A DNA stretch of 64,000 nucleotides from Septoria linicola (Eukaryota > Ascomycota > Dothideomycetes > Mycosphaerellales > Mycosphaerellaceae), in the NCBI GenBank assembly GCA_024114885.1, contig CP099419.1, forward strand, positions 1,798,001 to 1,862,000. The letters are read 5' to 3'. Made by a program: the position numbers and the translations under genes. The notes under the pieces were generated by a model, which saw only the letters and a list, made by a program, of their open reading frames with translations, did no database searches and had not been told where the DNA came from. Positions 1-11,736 of this stretch are shown piece by piece (position 1 is the first letter of the stretch; every line of letters starts with the position of its first letter).

Positions 1-934
1 CATGCAAATCGAAGCCATTACAAGCAACACAGCATTTGAAGCACTGGACGAGTTTATCCGCAGCTTGGAGCGCTTTGACGACCCTCCGCTGGAGAGGCAG
101 ATTGGACTCTTTGATCCGGTCAAAGATCATAATCTCACGCATTTAGTTGAGGGAGCGTGGCATGACCTGGACGACGTCGAGAAGCGCCTCTGCTCTCGTG
201 CCGATTTGGTGACTCTTTACGACAACGACAAAGAAGCCTCCCTCCCCCTACCACCATCCTGCATCCCCCTCGGCGACCCCATAACATCCCGCCCCACACC
301 TCCCACCACCGACCAACCCACCCCCATCGACCACTCCCGCCGCCTCCTCCAAAACATCGACAACATCTCCCGCGCCCTCGGCTCCGGCGCCGTCTCAACC
401 ACCGCCCTCCAAACCAAAGGCGTCGCATACCTCTCCTCCACCCGCACGCGCCACTCCACGCTGTTCGTCATCGCCTCCCTCGTCGACAACCCCTACAACC
501 TCGGCGGTCTCTCACGCGTCAGCGAAATCTTCGGCGCCGCAGGCCTCTACCTCGAACACCCGCGCGTCACATCAAACAAAGATTTTACTTCGACGGCCGT
601 CTCATCACATCTCCATCTCGATATCACGGCGTTGGCGCCAGCGGAGATTCCAGCTTTTCTCGCGAGGAAGAAGAGAGAGGAGGGGTTTAGTGTCGTGGGG
701 ATTGAACAGACGGATCGGAGTGTCATGTTGGGAGAGAAGGAGTGCGTGTTGGCAGAGAAGTGTATTTTGGTCATGGGGAGTGAGAGGGAGGGGATTCCGG
801 CGTTGGTGTTGAGTGAGTGTGATGTGTTGGTGGAGATTCCGCAGGTGGGGATTACGAGGAGTTTGAATGTGCAGACTGCGGCGGGGATTGTGTTGTGTGA
901 GTATGCGAGGCAGCATAACGGGAAGTTGAAGTAG
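1..934 (+). CDS. TRM3: tRNA (guanosine-2'-O)-methyltransferase, TRM3/TARBP1 type, C-terminal part
   Basis: Open from the window edge (frame of base 2), ending with TAG at 932-934; the 5' part lies outside the window. The last ~165 residues form a SpoU/TrmH SPOUT domain. Motif 1 reads NPYNLGGLSRVSEIFGA, motif 2 is VMGSEREGIP, and motif 3 is IPQVGITRSLNVQTAAGI, which contributes to the AdoMet-binding trefoil knot. Family knowledge: yeast Trm3 and human TARBP1 2'-O-methylate G18 in the D-loop of some tRNAs and carry a very long helical N-terminus. Here ~145 residues of poorly conserved, proline-rich sequence precede the domain. The ATG at base 2 is unlikely to be the real start. Convergent with the EF-Tu gene downstream. 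Confident about the family; the Trm3 assignment rests on the C-terminal domain only. Confidence 0.85.
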   Translation, partial: MQIEAITSNTAFEALDEFIRSLERFDDPPLERQIGLFDPVKDHNLTHLVEGAWHDLDDVEKRLCSRADLVTLYDNDKEASLPLPPSCIPLGDPITSRPTPPTTDQPTPIDHSRRLLQNIDNISRALGSGAVSTTALQTKGVAYLSSTRTRHSTLFVIASLVDNPYNLGGLSRVSEIFGAAGLYLEHPRVTSNKDFTSTAVSSHLHLDITALAPAEIPAFLARKKREEGFSVVGIEQTDRSVMLGEKECVLAEKCILVMGSEREGIPALVLSECDVLVEIPQVGITRSLNVQTAAGIVLCEYARQHNGKLK

Positions 935-1306
935 ATGTGAAGGGATAGGGAAAGAGAGAAAGGTAAAGAGGAAGATGGTCAGAGCTGGGATCGAGTTTGG
1001 TTGTGGTATCAAAAAGCAATGCTATCATACAGGTGACGCCGGGCTATGCATCCGTCTCCTTCCTTTTTGGTTGTCCGTTCTCCCGGGTACTAGTAGTAGT
1101 AGTGGTAAAAGTACAGCAAATACAGTCGTCGAAGGTGAGCAAGCCTGGCTGGCCGTCTAGCTGTACATTTCATGTTACATCGTCATTTCTTCCTCTTCTA
1201 TACCGGAATGCACCTTTGGCGGTGCAACTTCCATCGGCGAGTCAATGGCCCACAAGCACTTCTATCCCATCGGTTTATCTTTGTTCTTCTTGCTTCCTCT
1301 TTGCGC
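935..1306. other. Intergenic, convergent 3' regions
   Basis: 372 bases between the ends of the TRM3-like gene (+) and the EF-Tu gene (-). It should hold both 3' UTRs. A short (TAG)n-like stretch (tagtagtagtagtgg) lies near 1090-1105. No coding or RNA gene is seen. Confidence 0.6.
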
Positions 1307-2731
1307 TTATGCCAGAACACGGGTGATCAAACCAGTGGCAACTGTGCGACCACCTTCACGGACGTTGAATCGCTGTCCCTGCTCCAGAGCGAGAGGCTTG
1401 TTGATCTCGCACACCATCTCGACGTTGTCACCTGGCATGACCATCTTGTTCTCGGCCAGCTGCTCTGAGCCCTCTGCCCAGGTCAAAGTGGCAGCCTCGT
1501 CAGCGGTACGGAGGAAGAGCTGTGGCTTGTAGTTGTTTTGGAAGCCCGTGTGACGACCACCCTCCTCCTTTGTGAGGACATATAGAGAAGTCAAGAACTT
1601 CTTGTGTGCCTTTTGGCTGCCTGGCACGGCAATGACCATACCACGCTGGACATCCTCGCGCTTGACACCACGGAGGAGCAGACCCGAGTTGTCACCGGCC
1701 TGGGATTGGTCGCAGGACTTCTTGAAAGTCTCAATATCGGTGACCTTGGTTTTGATTGGGACCTTGTTCTTTCCCACGAGCTCGACTTCGGAATCCTTCT
1801 TCAGCACACCACGCTCGACACGGCCCGATGCGACGGTTCCACGGCCGGGAATGGAGAAGACATCCTCGACGGACATGAGGAAAGGCTTGTCCATCTCACG
1901 CTCTGGGGTGGGGATCCACGAGTCGACGTGCTCGAGGAGCTCATCGATCTTGGACTCTCCAATGTCCTTTTGGCGACCCTCGAGCGAGCAGAGGGCAGAA
2001 CCCATGACGATGGGGTCTCGTCACCCTCGAAGCCGTACGAAGACAGCAGCTCGCGCATCTCCATCTCGACGAGCTCCAACATTTCCTTGTCCTCCACAGC
2101 GTCGACCTTGTTGACGAAGACGACGATTCGCTGAACACCGACCTGACGGGCAAGGAGCAAGTGCTCTCTCGTCTGTGGCATTTGTCCATCGGAAGCAGCG
2201 ACGACGATGATAGCGCCGTCCATGGAGGCAGCACCAGTAATCATGTTCTTGATGTAATCAGCGTGACCAGGGCAATCGACGTGGGCGTAGTGGCGGTTGT
2301 CGGTTTGGTATTCGATGTGGGCGGTCGAGATGGTGATACCACGCTTGCGCTCCTCGGGCGCCTTGTCGATGGCGCCATACTCGAGGAACTTTGCATAGCC
2401 CTTTTCGGCCTGTCGTTTCGTGATGGCTGCAGTGAGAGTTGTCTGTGGAGGTCAATGATCAGTTCTGTCCTGACATTTCCATTGCCACTCATTGGTCCTG
2501 TTGGTATACTGGGGTCGCCGGATCCGCTGCAGGAGATGGGATGAAACACACCTTTCCGTGATCGACGTGGCCAATGGTTCCGATGTTGACGTGTGGCTTG
2601 CTGCGCTCAAAGACAGAGGCATAACCGCGCACAAACTGCTGCTGACCCCTGGTGTTGAGGGCCGTGTGAATGGGGTTGGACGAGGTGCGCAATGCGCGCG
2701 ACGTGCGCAGGAAGCGAGAGGCGATGGACAT
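1307..2731 (-). CDS. TUF1: Mitochondrial translation elongation factor Tu, with an apparent 1-base frameshift
   Basis: Two exons: 2731-2552 and 2442-1307. The 109-base intron splits the GTPase P-loop (GHVDHGK | TTLTAA). The N-terminus [18 protein letters not shown] is Arg/Ser-rich and fits a mitochondrial presequence. Further GTPase motifs are DCPGHAD and NKVD; domains II and III follow, ending GLITRVLA. About 438 aa once the frame is restored, the usual length. EF-Tu delivers aminoacyl-tRNA to the mitochondrial ribosome. Oddity: near 2012-2015 the sense strand has four C where the conserved [11 protein letters not shown] segment needs five, so the upstream frame reads into DETPSSW. Both sides are otherwise well conserved. 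An assembly or sequencing error is more likely than loss of this gene. Divergent from the HIBCH gene. Confidence 0.93.
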
Positions 2732-3189
2732 GATGACAGGCAATCACAGACCGCGCAAGACAGAAAGGGAAAGAGGGTGCAGTCGTCGATGGATACAGCC
2801 AGAAACGCTGATCTGATGGTATCGATGGCTTCAGTATATATTGGACTTTTTAGTGTCGAATGCACAGATGCCTGAAAGACATGTCAGGCTAATTTACACT
2901 TCTCTCCTCCGCATCGTCTCCGATGGGCCACCATCACCACCAAGACACTCGATCACTGCTGACGGCCCATTGCGCCACTTCGACCCGTGTTGACAATTCA
3001 AGCCTGTCGCATCATCCACAACCACCTTCTGCTGCACTCACAGGACTGATCGTTGGGAGTGTGCTGGACACATTGCACTTTTCTTGCTGCAGCCGAGGTC
3101 TCGCAGCTGTCTGATGCAAGCCGGCCAGCAGCACATGAAGCTAGAGTAGCTGTAGCTGTCGCCCATTGATTCCATATCTCTTTCTCGCA
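2732..3189. promoter_or_regulatory. Divergent promoter region between TUF1 and the HIBCH gene
   Basis: 458 bases between two start codons pointing away from each other; both genes encode mitochondrial proteins. The 5' regulatory sequences of both must lie here. No specific binding site is claimed. Confidence 0.5.
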
Positions 3190-4803
3190 ATGCTCCTCCA
3201 ACACTCTTGCAGAAGGCTGGCCACCGTGCGATCATCATCCATCATCACCATGCCTCTACGAGCCAAGATCACACATCCCGCCATGCAGCAACAGCAACAG
3301 CAACAGCAGCAGCCCGCATCGCGATCAGTACGTTCCCGCGCCTGCTCTGCACCCCACCCCACCTGGCGAGCCACTGACTGACCATAGCCGCCGTAGTTTG
3401 CGAGCACTTCCGACATCAAGGAACAACCCGATGACGAACCCAACGATGTGCTCTTCAGCAGCCAGGGTGGTGTGCGCAGCATCACTCTCAACCGACCGAA
3501 GAAGCTCAACTCGCTCAATGGCAGCATGGCCCGAAAGATCATCCCACGGCTACAGGAATGGAGCAGGAGTGAAATGGCAAACGTCGTGACCATCAAGGGC
3601 GAGGGCCGAGCATTCTGTGCCGGGGGTGATGTGGCCTGGCTGGCACAGCGGAACAAGCAGGGCACCGCTGGCCAGCAAGAGAGCAAGGACTACTTCGCCC
3701 TCGAATACAAGCTGGACCACCTCATCTCCACCTACAGCAAGCCATATGTCGCCTTGATCGATGGCATCACAATGGGAGGCGGCGTGGGTCTGTCACTGCA
3801 CGCTCCATTCCGGATAGCCACCGAGAACACCGTCTTCGCCATGCCCGAGACCAACATCGGCTTCTTTCCAGATGTGGGAGCCTCATTCTTCCTGCCTCGA
3901 ATGGATGGCGAGCTCGGAAAGTACTGTGCCTTGACTTCGGAGCAGATCAAGGGCGCAAATGTCTTCTACGCCGGCATTGCCACGCACTACCTCCACTCTT
4001 CTTCGCTACCTGACCTCGAGGCACGTCTGGCCGAGCTACAGTTCAAGGACTACGACAACCTCCGACGCCGATTCCAGAGCATCAACTCGACCATTGAAGA
4101 GTTTGCCACAGGACTGCCACACGACCAGCCCATCTCAGCACCGGTAGGAGGAAACATTCGTGCCGCCATCGATTACGTCTTCCAGCCCGCTCACAAGATC
4201 GACGACATTCTGCAAGCTCTCAAGGGTCTGTCCGAGATGAGCTCAGACCAGCGTGGCTATCCTGAAGTCAACGAGTGGGCCGAGAAGACTCGCAAGACCA
4301 TCCTGCAACGCTCACCCACGTCAGTCAAGGTTTCGCTTGAGCAATTGCAGCGCGGCCGGGAGTGGTCCATTGGGGAGACGTTCAAACGTGAACACGCCAT
4401 TGCTTCGAGGTTCATGGAGCACCCCGATTTCGTAGAAGGCGTCACAGCTCTCCTCGTCGACAAACCCAAGCGCACTCCAAAATGGTCACCTGAATCTCTC
4501 GACAAGGTCTCCAAAACAGATGTGAACGGTTTCTTCGAGCACGAGACACAGTTCGATCTGCTCAGCACTGATGCCGGCAGCACTGGCGAGGACTACAAGG
4601 AGTACCCACACGCCTGGATTGGCCTTCCCACGGAGATTGAAGTGCAAAACACTGTGCGAGGGTACACGAGAGAACAGATTGTCGAGCAATTCTTGAAGAA
4701 GACGAATGGCAAGCAGGGTGTCAAGGAGAAGGTCAATGAGATTCTTGATCGCAAGACGAGAGTCGATAATCCCCAGACGCGCCGACTAGCATGGCAGCAG
4801 TAG
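3190..4803 (+). CDS. EHD3: 3-hydroxyisobutyryl-CoA hydrolase, mitochondrial (HIBCH / yeast Ehd3 type)
   Basis: Exons 3190-3327 and 3397-4803, joining in phase 0 (donor GTACGT, acceptor CGTAG); 514 aa. Crotonase fold: GGVRSITLNRPKKLNSL at the start of the core, then the oxyanion-hole segments GRAFCAGGDVAWLA and DGITMGGGVGLSLHA, then PETNIGFFPDVGASFFLPR, characteristic of the hydrolase subfamily. It cleaves 3-hydroxyisobutyryl-CoA in mitochondrial valine degradation. Exon 1 (46 codons) is Ser/Arg-rich with a plausible presequence and a run of nine Gln encoded by a CAA/CAG repeat. The start ATG at 3190 was chosen for the presequence; in-frame ATGs at 3250 and 3283 would remove most of it. The C-terminal ~130 residues form the usual HIBCH extension. 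Confidence 0.92.
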
Positions 4804-4864
4804 ATGTGTATTTTGTAATTAAATTTTCAAAAGAACTGCTCCTATTCTTCTTTCGCCATGCCTC

Positions 4865-5670
4865 CTACTTCTTCTCAGCCATCTTCGCGGCCTTGGCATC
4901 AAGAACCTTCTTCACAGCCGGTCTCGACACGAGCGACTGGTGCCACTGGTAGCACTTGGGATAACTCTTCTTCCACTCCTCATCAAAGCTCTCGCCCATG
5001 AGGAAGCCTGCCATTGCATTCCATGGGACAAACATCAAGTCTGCCGCAGACACCTTCTCGCCAACCAAGTATGGCTGTCCAGTCTTGCTCAAGTGAGCGT
5101 CAATCACGCTGAGAACACGCTTGATCTCGTTGCCGTAGCGCTCAATGGCAGAGGTCATGTTCTTTTCCGAGTGGAACTGTACATAAAAGGGTCAGTTGGG
5201 TGTGACAAAAAGTAATCATGTTCCTCTGGACACGGACAAATGTGAACCAAGCCTTCTGACCGAAATATGGGCCCTGTCCCGACATTTGGAAATCTCTCCA
5301 TGCAAGCTGCTGGTACTTTTGTGGGGATTGCGTGTAGCGGAACTCGTGCTTCTTGTCGTAGGTGTCGAGGATGTAGTCGATGATGGCTCCGGACTGTTGA
5401 TCAATCATGTGAGCTTCTGTTGAATTTCACTGTTGTGTTATTTTGATATGTAATGATTCTGCTCACCTCCCACACTGTCACACCAGTGTTGGGATCCTCG
5501 AGAGCAGGGACTCTACCATTGGGATTGGAAGAGATGAATGGCTCTTGCTTGAGAACGCTGAAATCCAAGAACTCGTGCTCGTATGGAACACTGAGCTCCT
5601 CGAGGAAGATGGCGACTTTCCATGGGTTAGGACCCTGGACGTGGCCGTAGAGCTTCACTGGCTTGGACAT
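4865..5670 (-). CDS. Glutathione S-transferase
   Basis: Exons 5670-5467, 5393-5238 and 5176-4865; 223 aa, normal GST length. N-terminal thioredoxin-like domain starts MSKPVKLYGHVQGPNPWKV with the cis-Pro/SNAIL-like segment NPNGRVPALEDP and then SGAIIDYIL. The C-terminal helical domain has GQGPYFGQKAWF and GEKVSAADLMFVPW. This resembles fungal Ure2/GstA-type enzymes that conjugate glutathione to electrophiles in the cytosol. The second intron appears to use an atypical GTCCGT donor at 5237; an in-frame GTCCAG six bases further on is the alternative. Convergent with the HIBCH gene, 61 bases apart. Confidence 0.9.
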
Positions 5671-7170
5671 GGTTGTTGTAATATTGTTCGTTGGATCGAT
5701 TTAGGTAAATGCGAAATGCTTGCGCATCGTTGCCCGAGAGCTCCATGCTTGGTTTTGTACTTTGCTTAGAGCTCTTGTCAAGTAAGTTTGGGCTAATCAT
5801 CATCAGTTCCATCACAGTACATGACAATTCCGCTCTCGACTGCTGCGTATTTGACGACGCCTCAGGGACCGAACGCTTCGATCGGGTCGATATTCAGACT
5901 AGTTAATCGCCGCTTTAGTTGGGTCCGTGGATTTACTGTGCATTTTCGCCCACTTCGATGGAAATGGTTGGTAATCATGGCTGTCTGTTTTGTCTACTGC
6001 TGTGTGTTAGACGGTTAGACGCTGATCTGGCGGGGTAGATATGGGAAGCGGTTTTGTGATGAGATTTACGGCTGTCGAGGCTGTGGACATCACATTGCTC
6101 GAATAATGAATTGTGCATCGATACCGACCTCCGTAGCATTTGATGCTGCCATAGATGTGTTGCGCCGCGAGCTCAGCCGATGCTGGCAGTTTCGCGCCCC
6201 AAGGTGTGGTGGTCTCTTGAGTTGCTGGTAGAGGCCCAAGCGGTAGTATACTCGAATCGTTCGGGTCTTGGTGAGTTCTGGACGCCAATTGCATCGAAGA
6301 CTATAGCTCCAGCATGATCAGTTGGCATCGAGACATTGACGACGTTCGAGGTAGAAGCACAGAGATTGAAGGAGCAGGATGTCAGGACGGACCGCTCAAT
6401 CTTGGCGCTGACTAAGTTCACAATAGTACGCCCTTGCACCTTCTCCTTTGCAGTGCTCATGTCCATGCTGTCTGTGAAATCTCACGACATCGGTCACGGC
6501 GTGTAGTCTTGACGCGCCATTATCGTTGGATCGCTGGACCAACTACGCTGTGTTGTTGTCCAAGCACAGATGTCACACTGGTGGGAGGCAGCTCTTGCAC
6601 CATCGGGCATGGAATCACAACATGCCATTCCACCTCACCTCACCCAGCTGCCGAGCGTGGCCGATAGGCACGTGCCATTGTAGGTCAAGAATATACCACT
6701 GATTGTCACATACACTGGCGTTTGCTCACACGGCCACCATCCGGCATATCTTACTGGCAAGATTTATTCTGCCTCCTTCGAAATCCCCAAGCACGAAGAT
6801 TGACGGCTGCCATCAAGCAATGAGCCAGGCCCACTTCTCTCTCGTAGCATGTGTCTGACAGCAAGCACGCAAGAAGATAGCGACGTACACTTCACTCCAC
6901 CTTACCGCAGCATTTAGCAAGCCAGTGCTTCCAACAGATTTCCTGAATCCACAGGCCTTCCACATACAGGCCATTTGCCGTGGCCATAACTTCGCTTGGA
7001 GCACAGCGCGCCCCATCAAGTTCATTGCCCTATCATTTTACGGTGGGCACTAATACGCCAGCGAGATGTGGTGGCGAAAGCCCGCCGAAGGATCGAGCAG
7101 CAATGTGTCGCATAAATATGGAGCTGGTTCAGACTACGGAGAAACAGATTCACTCATTACCAAGACCGCC
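5671..7170. other. Intergenic, no gene recognised
   Basis: 1.5 kb upstream of the GST gene (-) and the MFS transporter gene (+). Only short ORFs without recognisable motifs or plausible splice partners. It presumably holds both promoters. Confidence 0.5.
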
Positions 7171-8984
7171 ATGACTCCTTTGCTCACTTCTCCATCGGAG
7201 AAGAAGAACAAGCATGACACGGCACTGAGGACGCCCAGACCACCACAGTCACCTCGTTTGAGCTTGAGGAGGACTTGAAAACTAACCCATTCCGAGATCG
7301 GAAGGCGGCAGAGTACTGGCAGGCCGTCTACGAGGAGTCTCAATACGAATGCCGAGAGGCATTCGACCCAACTCTAGAATGGGATGCGAAGGAGGAGCGC
7401 AAGATCGTGCGCAAGCTCGACTGGCATGTCTGCACATGGGCTTGTGTGATGTTCTTCGCTCTCCAGGTCGACCGAGGGAATCTCAAACAAGCTGTCTCAG
7501 CGGACATGCTGGAGGAGCTGAGCCTGAGCACGAACGAATACAACTATGGTGAGATATTGCATACAAGGCTGTGAAATTGGAGGATGCTCACATCATACAG
7601 GGAACACCATCTTCCTGCTTTCGTTCCTCTTGGCGGAGCTTCCTTCTCAGCTCATATCAAAGGCGGTTGGGCCAGATAGATGGGTGCCGATGCAGATGCT
7701 CCTCTGGTCGGTCGTCGCTGCTGCTCAGGCCTCCATTCAGGGCAAAGCTAGTTTCTATGCTTGTCGAGCATTAATCGGCATGCTTGAGGGCGGCTTCATC
7801 CCCGATTTGGTGTTGTGGCTATCCTACTTCTACACCAGTAGTGAGCTGCCGATCCGGCTGAGCTTTTTCTGGACAGCGCTGGATGTGACCTCAATCTTGA
7901 CTTCGCTTCTCGCTTTTGGTCTGCTACGCATGGATGGCATCCACTCACTGTCTGGTTGGCGCTGGCTCTTCCTTGTGGAGGGTCTCCTGACATTCGCGAT
8001 TGGCGCCATGTCGTTCTTCTTGATGCCCTCCTCGGCGGTCGCCACAAAGACGTGGTTCCGGCCAAAAGGTTGGTTTACTGATCGTGAGGTAGGAGTGGTG
8101 GTTAACAGAGTACTTCGTGACGACCCCTCGAAGGGAGACATGCACAACAGAATGGCCTTCACTGCCGCGAGGCTGTGGCGAGCTCTGTCAGACTATGACA
8201 TGTGGCCAGTAAGCTCAGCTGAAACTCCTCTGTCAAGTCACTTTTGTTGGGCTAACAAGCATAGATTTACCTCATTGGCTTGATTGTGTACATACCGATG
8301 AACCCTGTGTCAAATTACATCACTATATCATTACGCCAGCTTGGTTTCAGCACTGTATGTTGAGATTGTTCAGCCGACCGATGTCCACTCTTGCTGACAG
8401 TCCAGTTCCATACCAATCTTCTAGTCATTCCTCATACTGTGGCAAGTGTTGTCACTCTCATCGGCCTGACGTGGATCTCTGAGCGTATCAACGAGCGCTC
8501 TTTGATTGCCATGATACAAAATGTGTGGGTTCTTCCATGCCTCCTGGCTCTTCGGTTCTGGCCAGGCTCGCAGACCGATCCGTGGGGTACATACGCCCTG
8601 ATCACGACACTCCTGGCCTATCCCTACTGCCATGCAATTATGGTCGGATGGGCGTCGCGAAACTCAGGTTCCGTTCGCACTCGCTCCATCTCTGCTGCTT
8701 GCTACAACATCTGTGTGCAATTGGGCAACGTTGCTGGTTCCAACATCTACCGTACTGCAGACTCCCCACTGTACCGCAGGGGTAACAGCATCTTGATTGG
8801 GTTGAACGTCATTGCCATCCTAATCTTTCCAGCCACAAAGCTATACTACAAGGCACGCAACAACAAGCGCGAACGCAGATGGCAATCTATGTCCGAAGAG
8901 CAGAAGAAGGAGTATCTGGATAGCACAACTGATGAAGGCAACAAAAGGCTCGACTTTAGATTTGGTAACCGGATCCTCTCCTGA
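7171..8984 (+). CDS. MFS anion:cation symporter of the allantoate permease (Dal5/Tna1) family
   Basis: Exons: ~7171-7548, 7601-8208, 8265-8354 and 8406-8984, all junctions in phase; about 550 aa. Signatures: KLDWHVCTWACVMFFALQVD entering TM1, then LISKAVGPDRWVPMQMLLWS in the first loop, GMLEGGFIPDLVLWLSYFY, and a C-terminal hydrophilic tail. The family imports carboxylates and vitamins (allantoate, nicotinate, biotin precursors, thiamine) by proton symport across the plasma membrane; the substrate cannot be told. Oddity: from ~7218 the reading frame is clear but has no ATG, while the well-placed ATG at 7171 is in another frame, and frame 3 has TGA at 7215. A 1-base loss near 7217 or an unseen first exon would explain this. 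The TauD-like gene downstream is on the same strand. Confidence 0.85.
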
Positions 8985-9931
8985 TTGGCTTGACTATTGG
9001 CTGACTAGCACTAGCACATTGACGACGTGAGCCTCCGCGAGGGAGAGGAAAAGAGATGTCATGTTAGTCCTTGCATGCTTCCCTACAACAGATCACACGT
9101 TCTTGTCGGGCGACTGGGCTTACAGAAAGCATGACCAAGGCACAATGATGAGTGTCACAATCTATAGGGCACTTCACGCGAGAGGACCAATAGTGCTGAA
9201 ACTTGGTATTGACGGCTTCGGCTGCAGACATGAGATCCATGATGTCTTTTGCCAAGGATAGCTCTGTGCGGCGGTCCGTCAGTACGCGACATAACATCTG
9301 CCGGATTCGATCGCTCCGCTGCTGAGCTTGATGTATCTGACGGCGTGGCATTAGCCCTTGTACAAATCAAAAGACCTCTGTCAGCTTGACAAGATAGGCT
9401 GCCCGGTGGCCTTGACGGCGGTGAGAGACGACGACCAGATTTTGCATTGAACAGGTCAACATCCTTGACCGCTTGTCGCAATCCGCATTGAAACCACCAC
9501 TCCGCAAGCTGAAACACCTGATGAAGGTCAACAGTCGATCTTTAACACAACAGCAGCCACCATATGCCTAGGGCTTCTTCGCTCGTCCTTGCCGACTAGC
9601 ATGCTTTGTACCGCACTCTATATAACGCGCTAGCTCTCGAAAAGCGCGATCTGCAGAGTGTATCCAGCATTGTCCGTCCGCGACCCTTGCTGTAGCTACA
9701 AACTCTACCTCTGCCCTAGCTGTGGTTCTGCCCTCGGGACAATGGCCACTTCACGCAGTGTGGCTGTCTGTCAGAGCATCGTCGCGCGAGCGTGGCAACA
9801 GAGACTGATGCAGCTTCAGATTTAGATGCCAAGGTTGGGCTCTCTGCTAGCCAGGTCATATGCAACGATGGGAATGACTACATACCTGGGCATTTTCACA
9901 GCAATACAGCCTCACTTTTCCTACCATCACC
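8985..9931. other. Intergenic, no gene recognised
   Basis: About 950 bases between the transporter and the TauD-like gene. Minus-strand ORFs at 9064-9351 and 9155-9517 have protein-like composition in places but no recognisable domain, so they are not called. Promoter of the dioxygenase expected at the right end. Confidence 0.45.
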
Positions 9932-11300
9932 ATGGCTGATCTCCAAGCTCACAGTCACAGATCTGCGGACACAGGCCTTCCCACGACGCTTCACCCTTCG
10001 TTCAACAGCAAGATCAAGGCACATGTTCCTCCTGAATCTGAGATAGCTCCAATACATCTGGTGAGAGACAGAGCTAGCTATGCCGATCCATCGAAACCTA
10101 GTCTATTCACAGCGGCAAAGTGCAAAGATCTCGCTGAATCGGTGGGAACGCTCGTAGAGGATATTCAGCTATCACAGCTTTCTGGAGCTCAGCTCGACGA
10201 ACTGGCACTTTTAGTATGCCAAAGAGGCGTGGTGTTCTTTCGCGGACAAGATCTTACTACCGAGAGGCAAGTCGAGCTATTTCAACATTTCGGCTTGCTT
10301 GATCGGCACCAGACTCAGACAGACCAGAAATATGTCAACGTTCCTGGCCACAACCATGACCATCGAGAAACGTTGTCATACACGCCGTGGCCGTGGGCCG
10401 AGTGGCACGCGGACAGCTCATTTGAACGAAATCCACCGTCGTACTCAATGCTTCGCATGGAGAGCCACCCCGCGGTGGGAGGTGACACAGCCTGGGTACG
10501 TGTGCTCCCGAAAAACCTAGAACACGCGCAACTTACATTGATCCAGGTCTCGACTTATGGTCTGTACGATACGTTGAGTAAGCCAATGCAAGGATTCCTA
10601 GATCGATTACACGCTGTTCATACATCAAGATTGCAGTGTAAGCATCACGAGATCCCACATCAGCTTCAAGTCTGAACAGAAAGGTTACAGATGATACATT
10701 GATCGATCTGTTCAACGCTCGACCTCATCGGCCGCCCGTAGATTCGCATCACCCTGCAGTTCGAAGTCATCCTGTGACAAACTTGCGAGCTCTCAATGTG
10801 AACCCTTGTTTTGTCACCAGCTTTGCAGAGCTGAAGAAGCAGGAGAGCGGTGAGTCGGGGATGAAGTATTCGTGACTCAAAGCTGATGATCGTAGACAAG
10901 CTCTTGGAGCTCCTTGATTACCATATTCACTCAGCTGACGACCACTACGTGCGATGGAAGTGGGAGGCCGGAGATGTGGCAATGTGGTAAAAGCTTCTGC
11001 ATTCGTAGGCCTATCCACTCATCAACGTGCTTGCTAATCACGCGCAGGGACAACAGATGCACGTTGCATCGAGTGATACCAGGAAAATACCCGGCCGAAC
11101 AGAGGAGAGGTATCAGAACGACTGTGTTTGGAGAGAAGCGTAAGTTCTTACCCTGTCAGACGAAACACGGTCTGCTTATGGTGCTTCTAGCATATTTCGA
11201 CCCTGCCAGTAAGAGTCGAGACGAGACACTGGTCTCATGCAAGGTCAAGTCGAATGGCCATGGTAGCGATCACCACAAGAACGGCGAGATGCCCGGATAG
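9932..11300 (+). CDS. TauD/TfdA-family 2-oxoglutarate-dependent dioxygenase
   Basis: Six exons: 9932-10495, 10547-10637, 10691-10849, 10896-10986, 11048-11139 and 11191-11300. All phases agree and the sum is exactly 369 codons. The facial triad is visible: WHADSSF (His-x-Asp) in exon 1 and the distal His in WDNRCTLHRVIPG of exon 5, followed by the 2-oxoglutarate Arg in RRGIRTTVFGEK. Fungal members oxidise taurine or other sulfonates, releasing sulfite, or hydroxylate other small acids (xanthine, phenoxy acids, 2,4-D-like compounds). The substrate is not evident. The adjacent Dal5-type transporter on the same strand could supply it, but that is inference. Confidence 0.9.
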
Positions 11301-11736
11301 TTGGCAAGAGTACTTGTTCTGCTCTGGCAGCAGAGGTCCACAAGCTGATGATTCGGATCAGCCACATCTCCAAGCGTTTAAAAGTCGATTGCTGAGAGCC
11401 ATGGACGCCATGATGGCCGAGTAGATGATCAAGACGCTGAGCAGAAATACTGAGATCGACACAGAGTGCTGAGTGTGATTGGAGAGTAGGTCAGCGAGAT
11501 GAGACAACTGTAATGACACGTCGCTCAGAATGAATGCGTCCACAATACCATGCCTCGTAGGAGGTATGCAACATACCACACTCGCACTGCTTATGCGCTT
11601 CTGCGGCTGTCGTTTTTAGGAAGCTCCAGATTGGGCTAGCTTCAAGGATTGCAGCTGATGTACCTCTCGGTATTTCAAGTTCAGTAGACAAGTTCGTCCA
11701 ACTGTTTGCACGAGCTAACGACTGGCGGCGGCAATC
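11301..11736. other. Intergenic
   Basis: 436 bases between two plus-strand genes; contains no recognisable coding segment and should include the promoter of the next gene. Confidence 0.45.

Noticed and set aside
9064..9517. Two overlapping minus-strand ORFs upstream of the TauD-like gene
   Set aside because: Some protein-like stretches, but no domain, no consistent splice model and no clear start.
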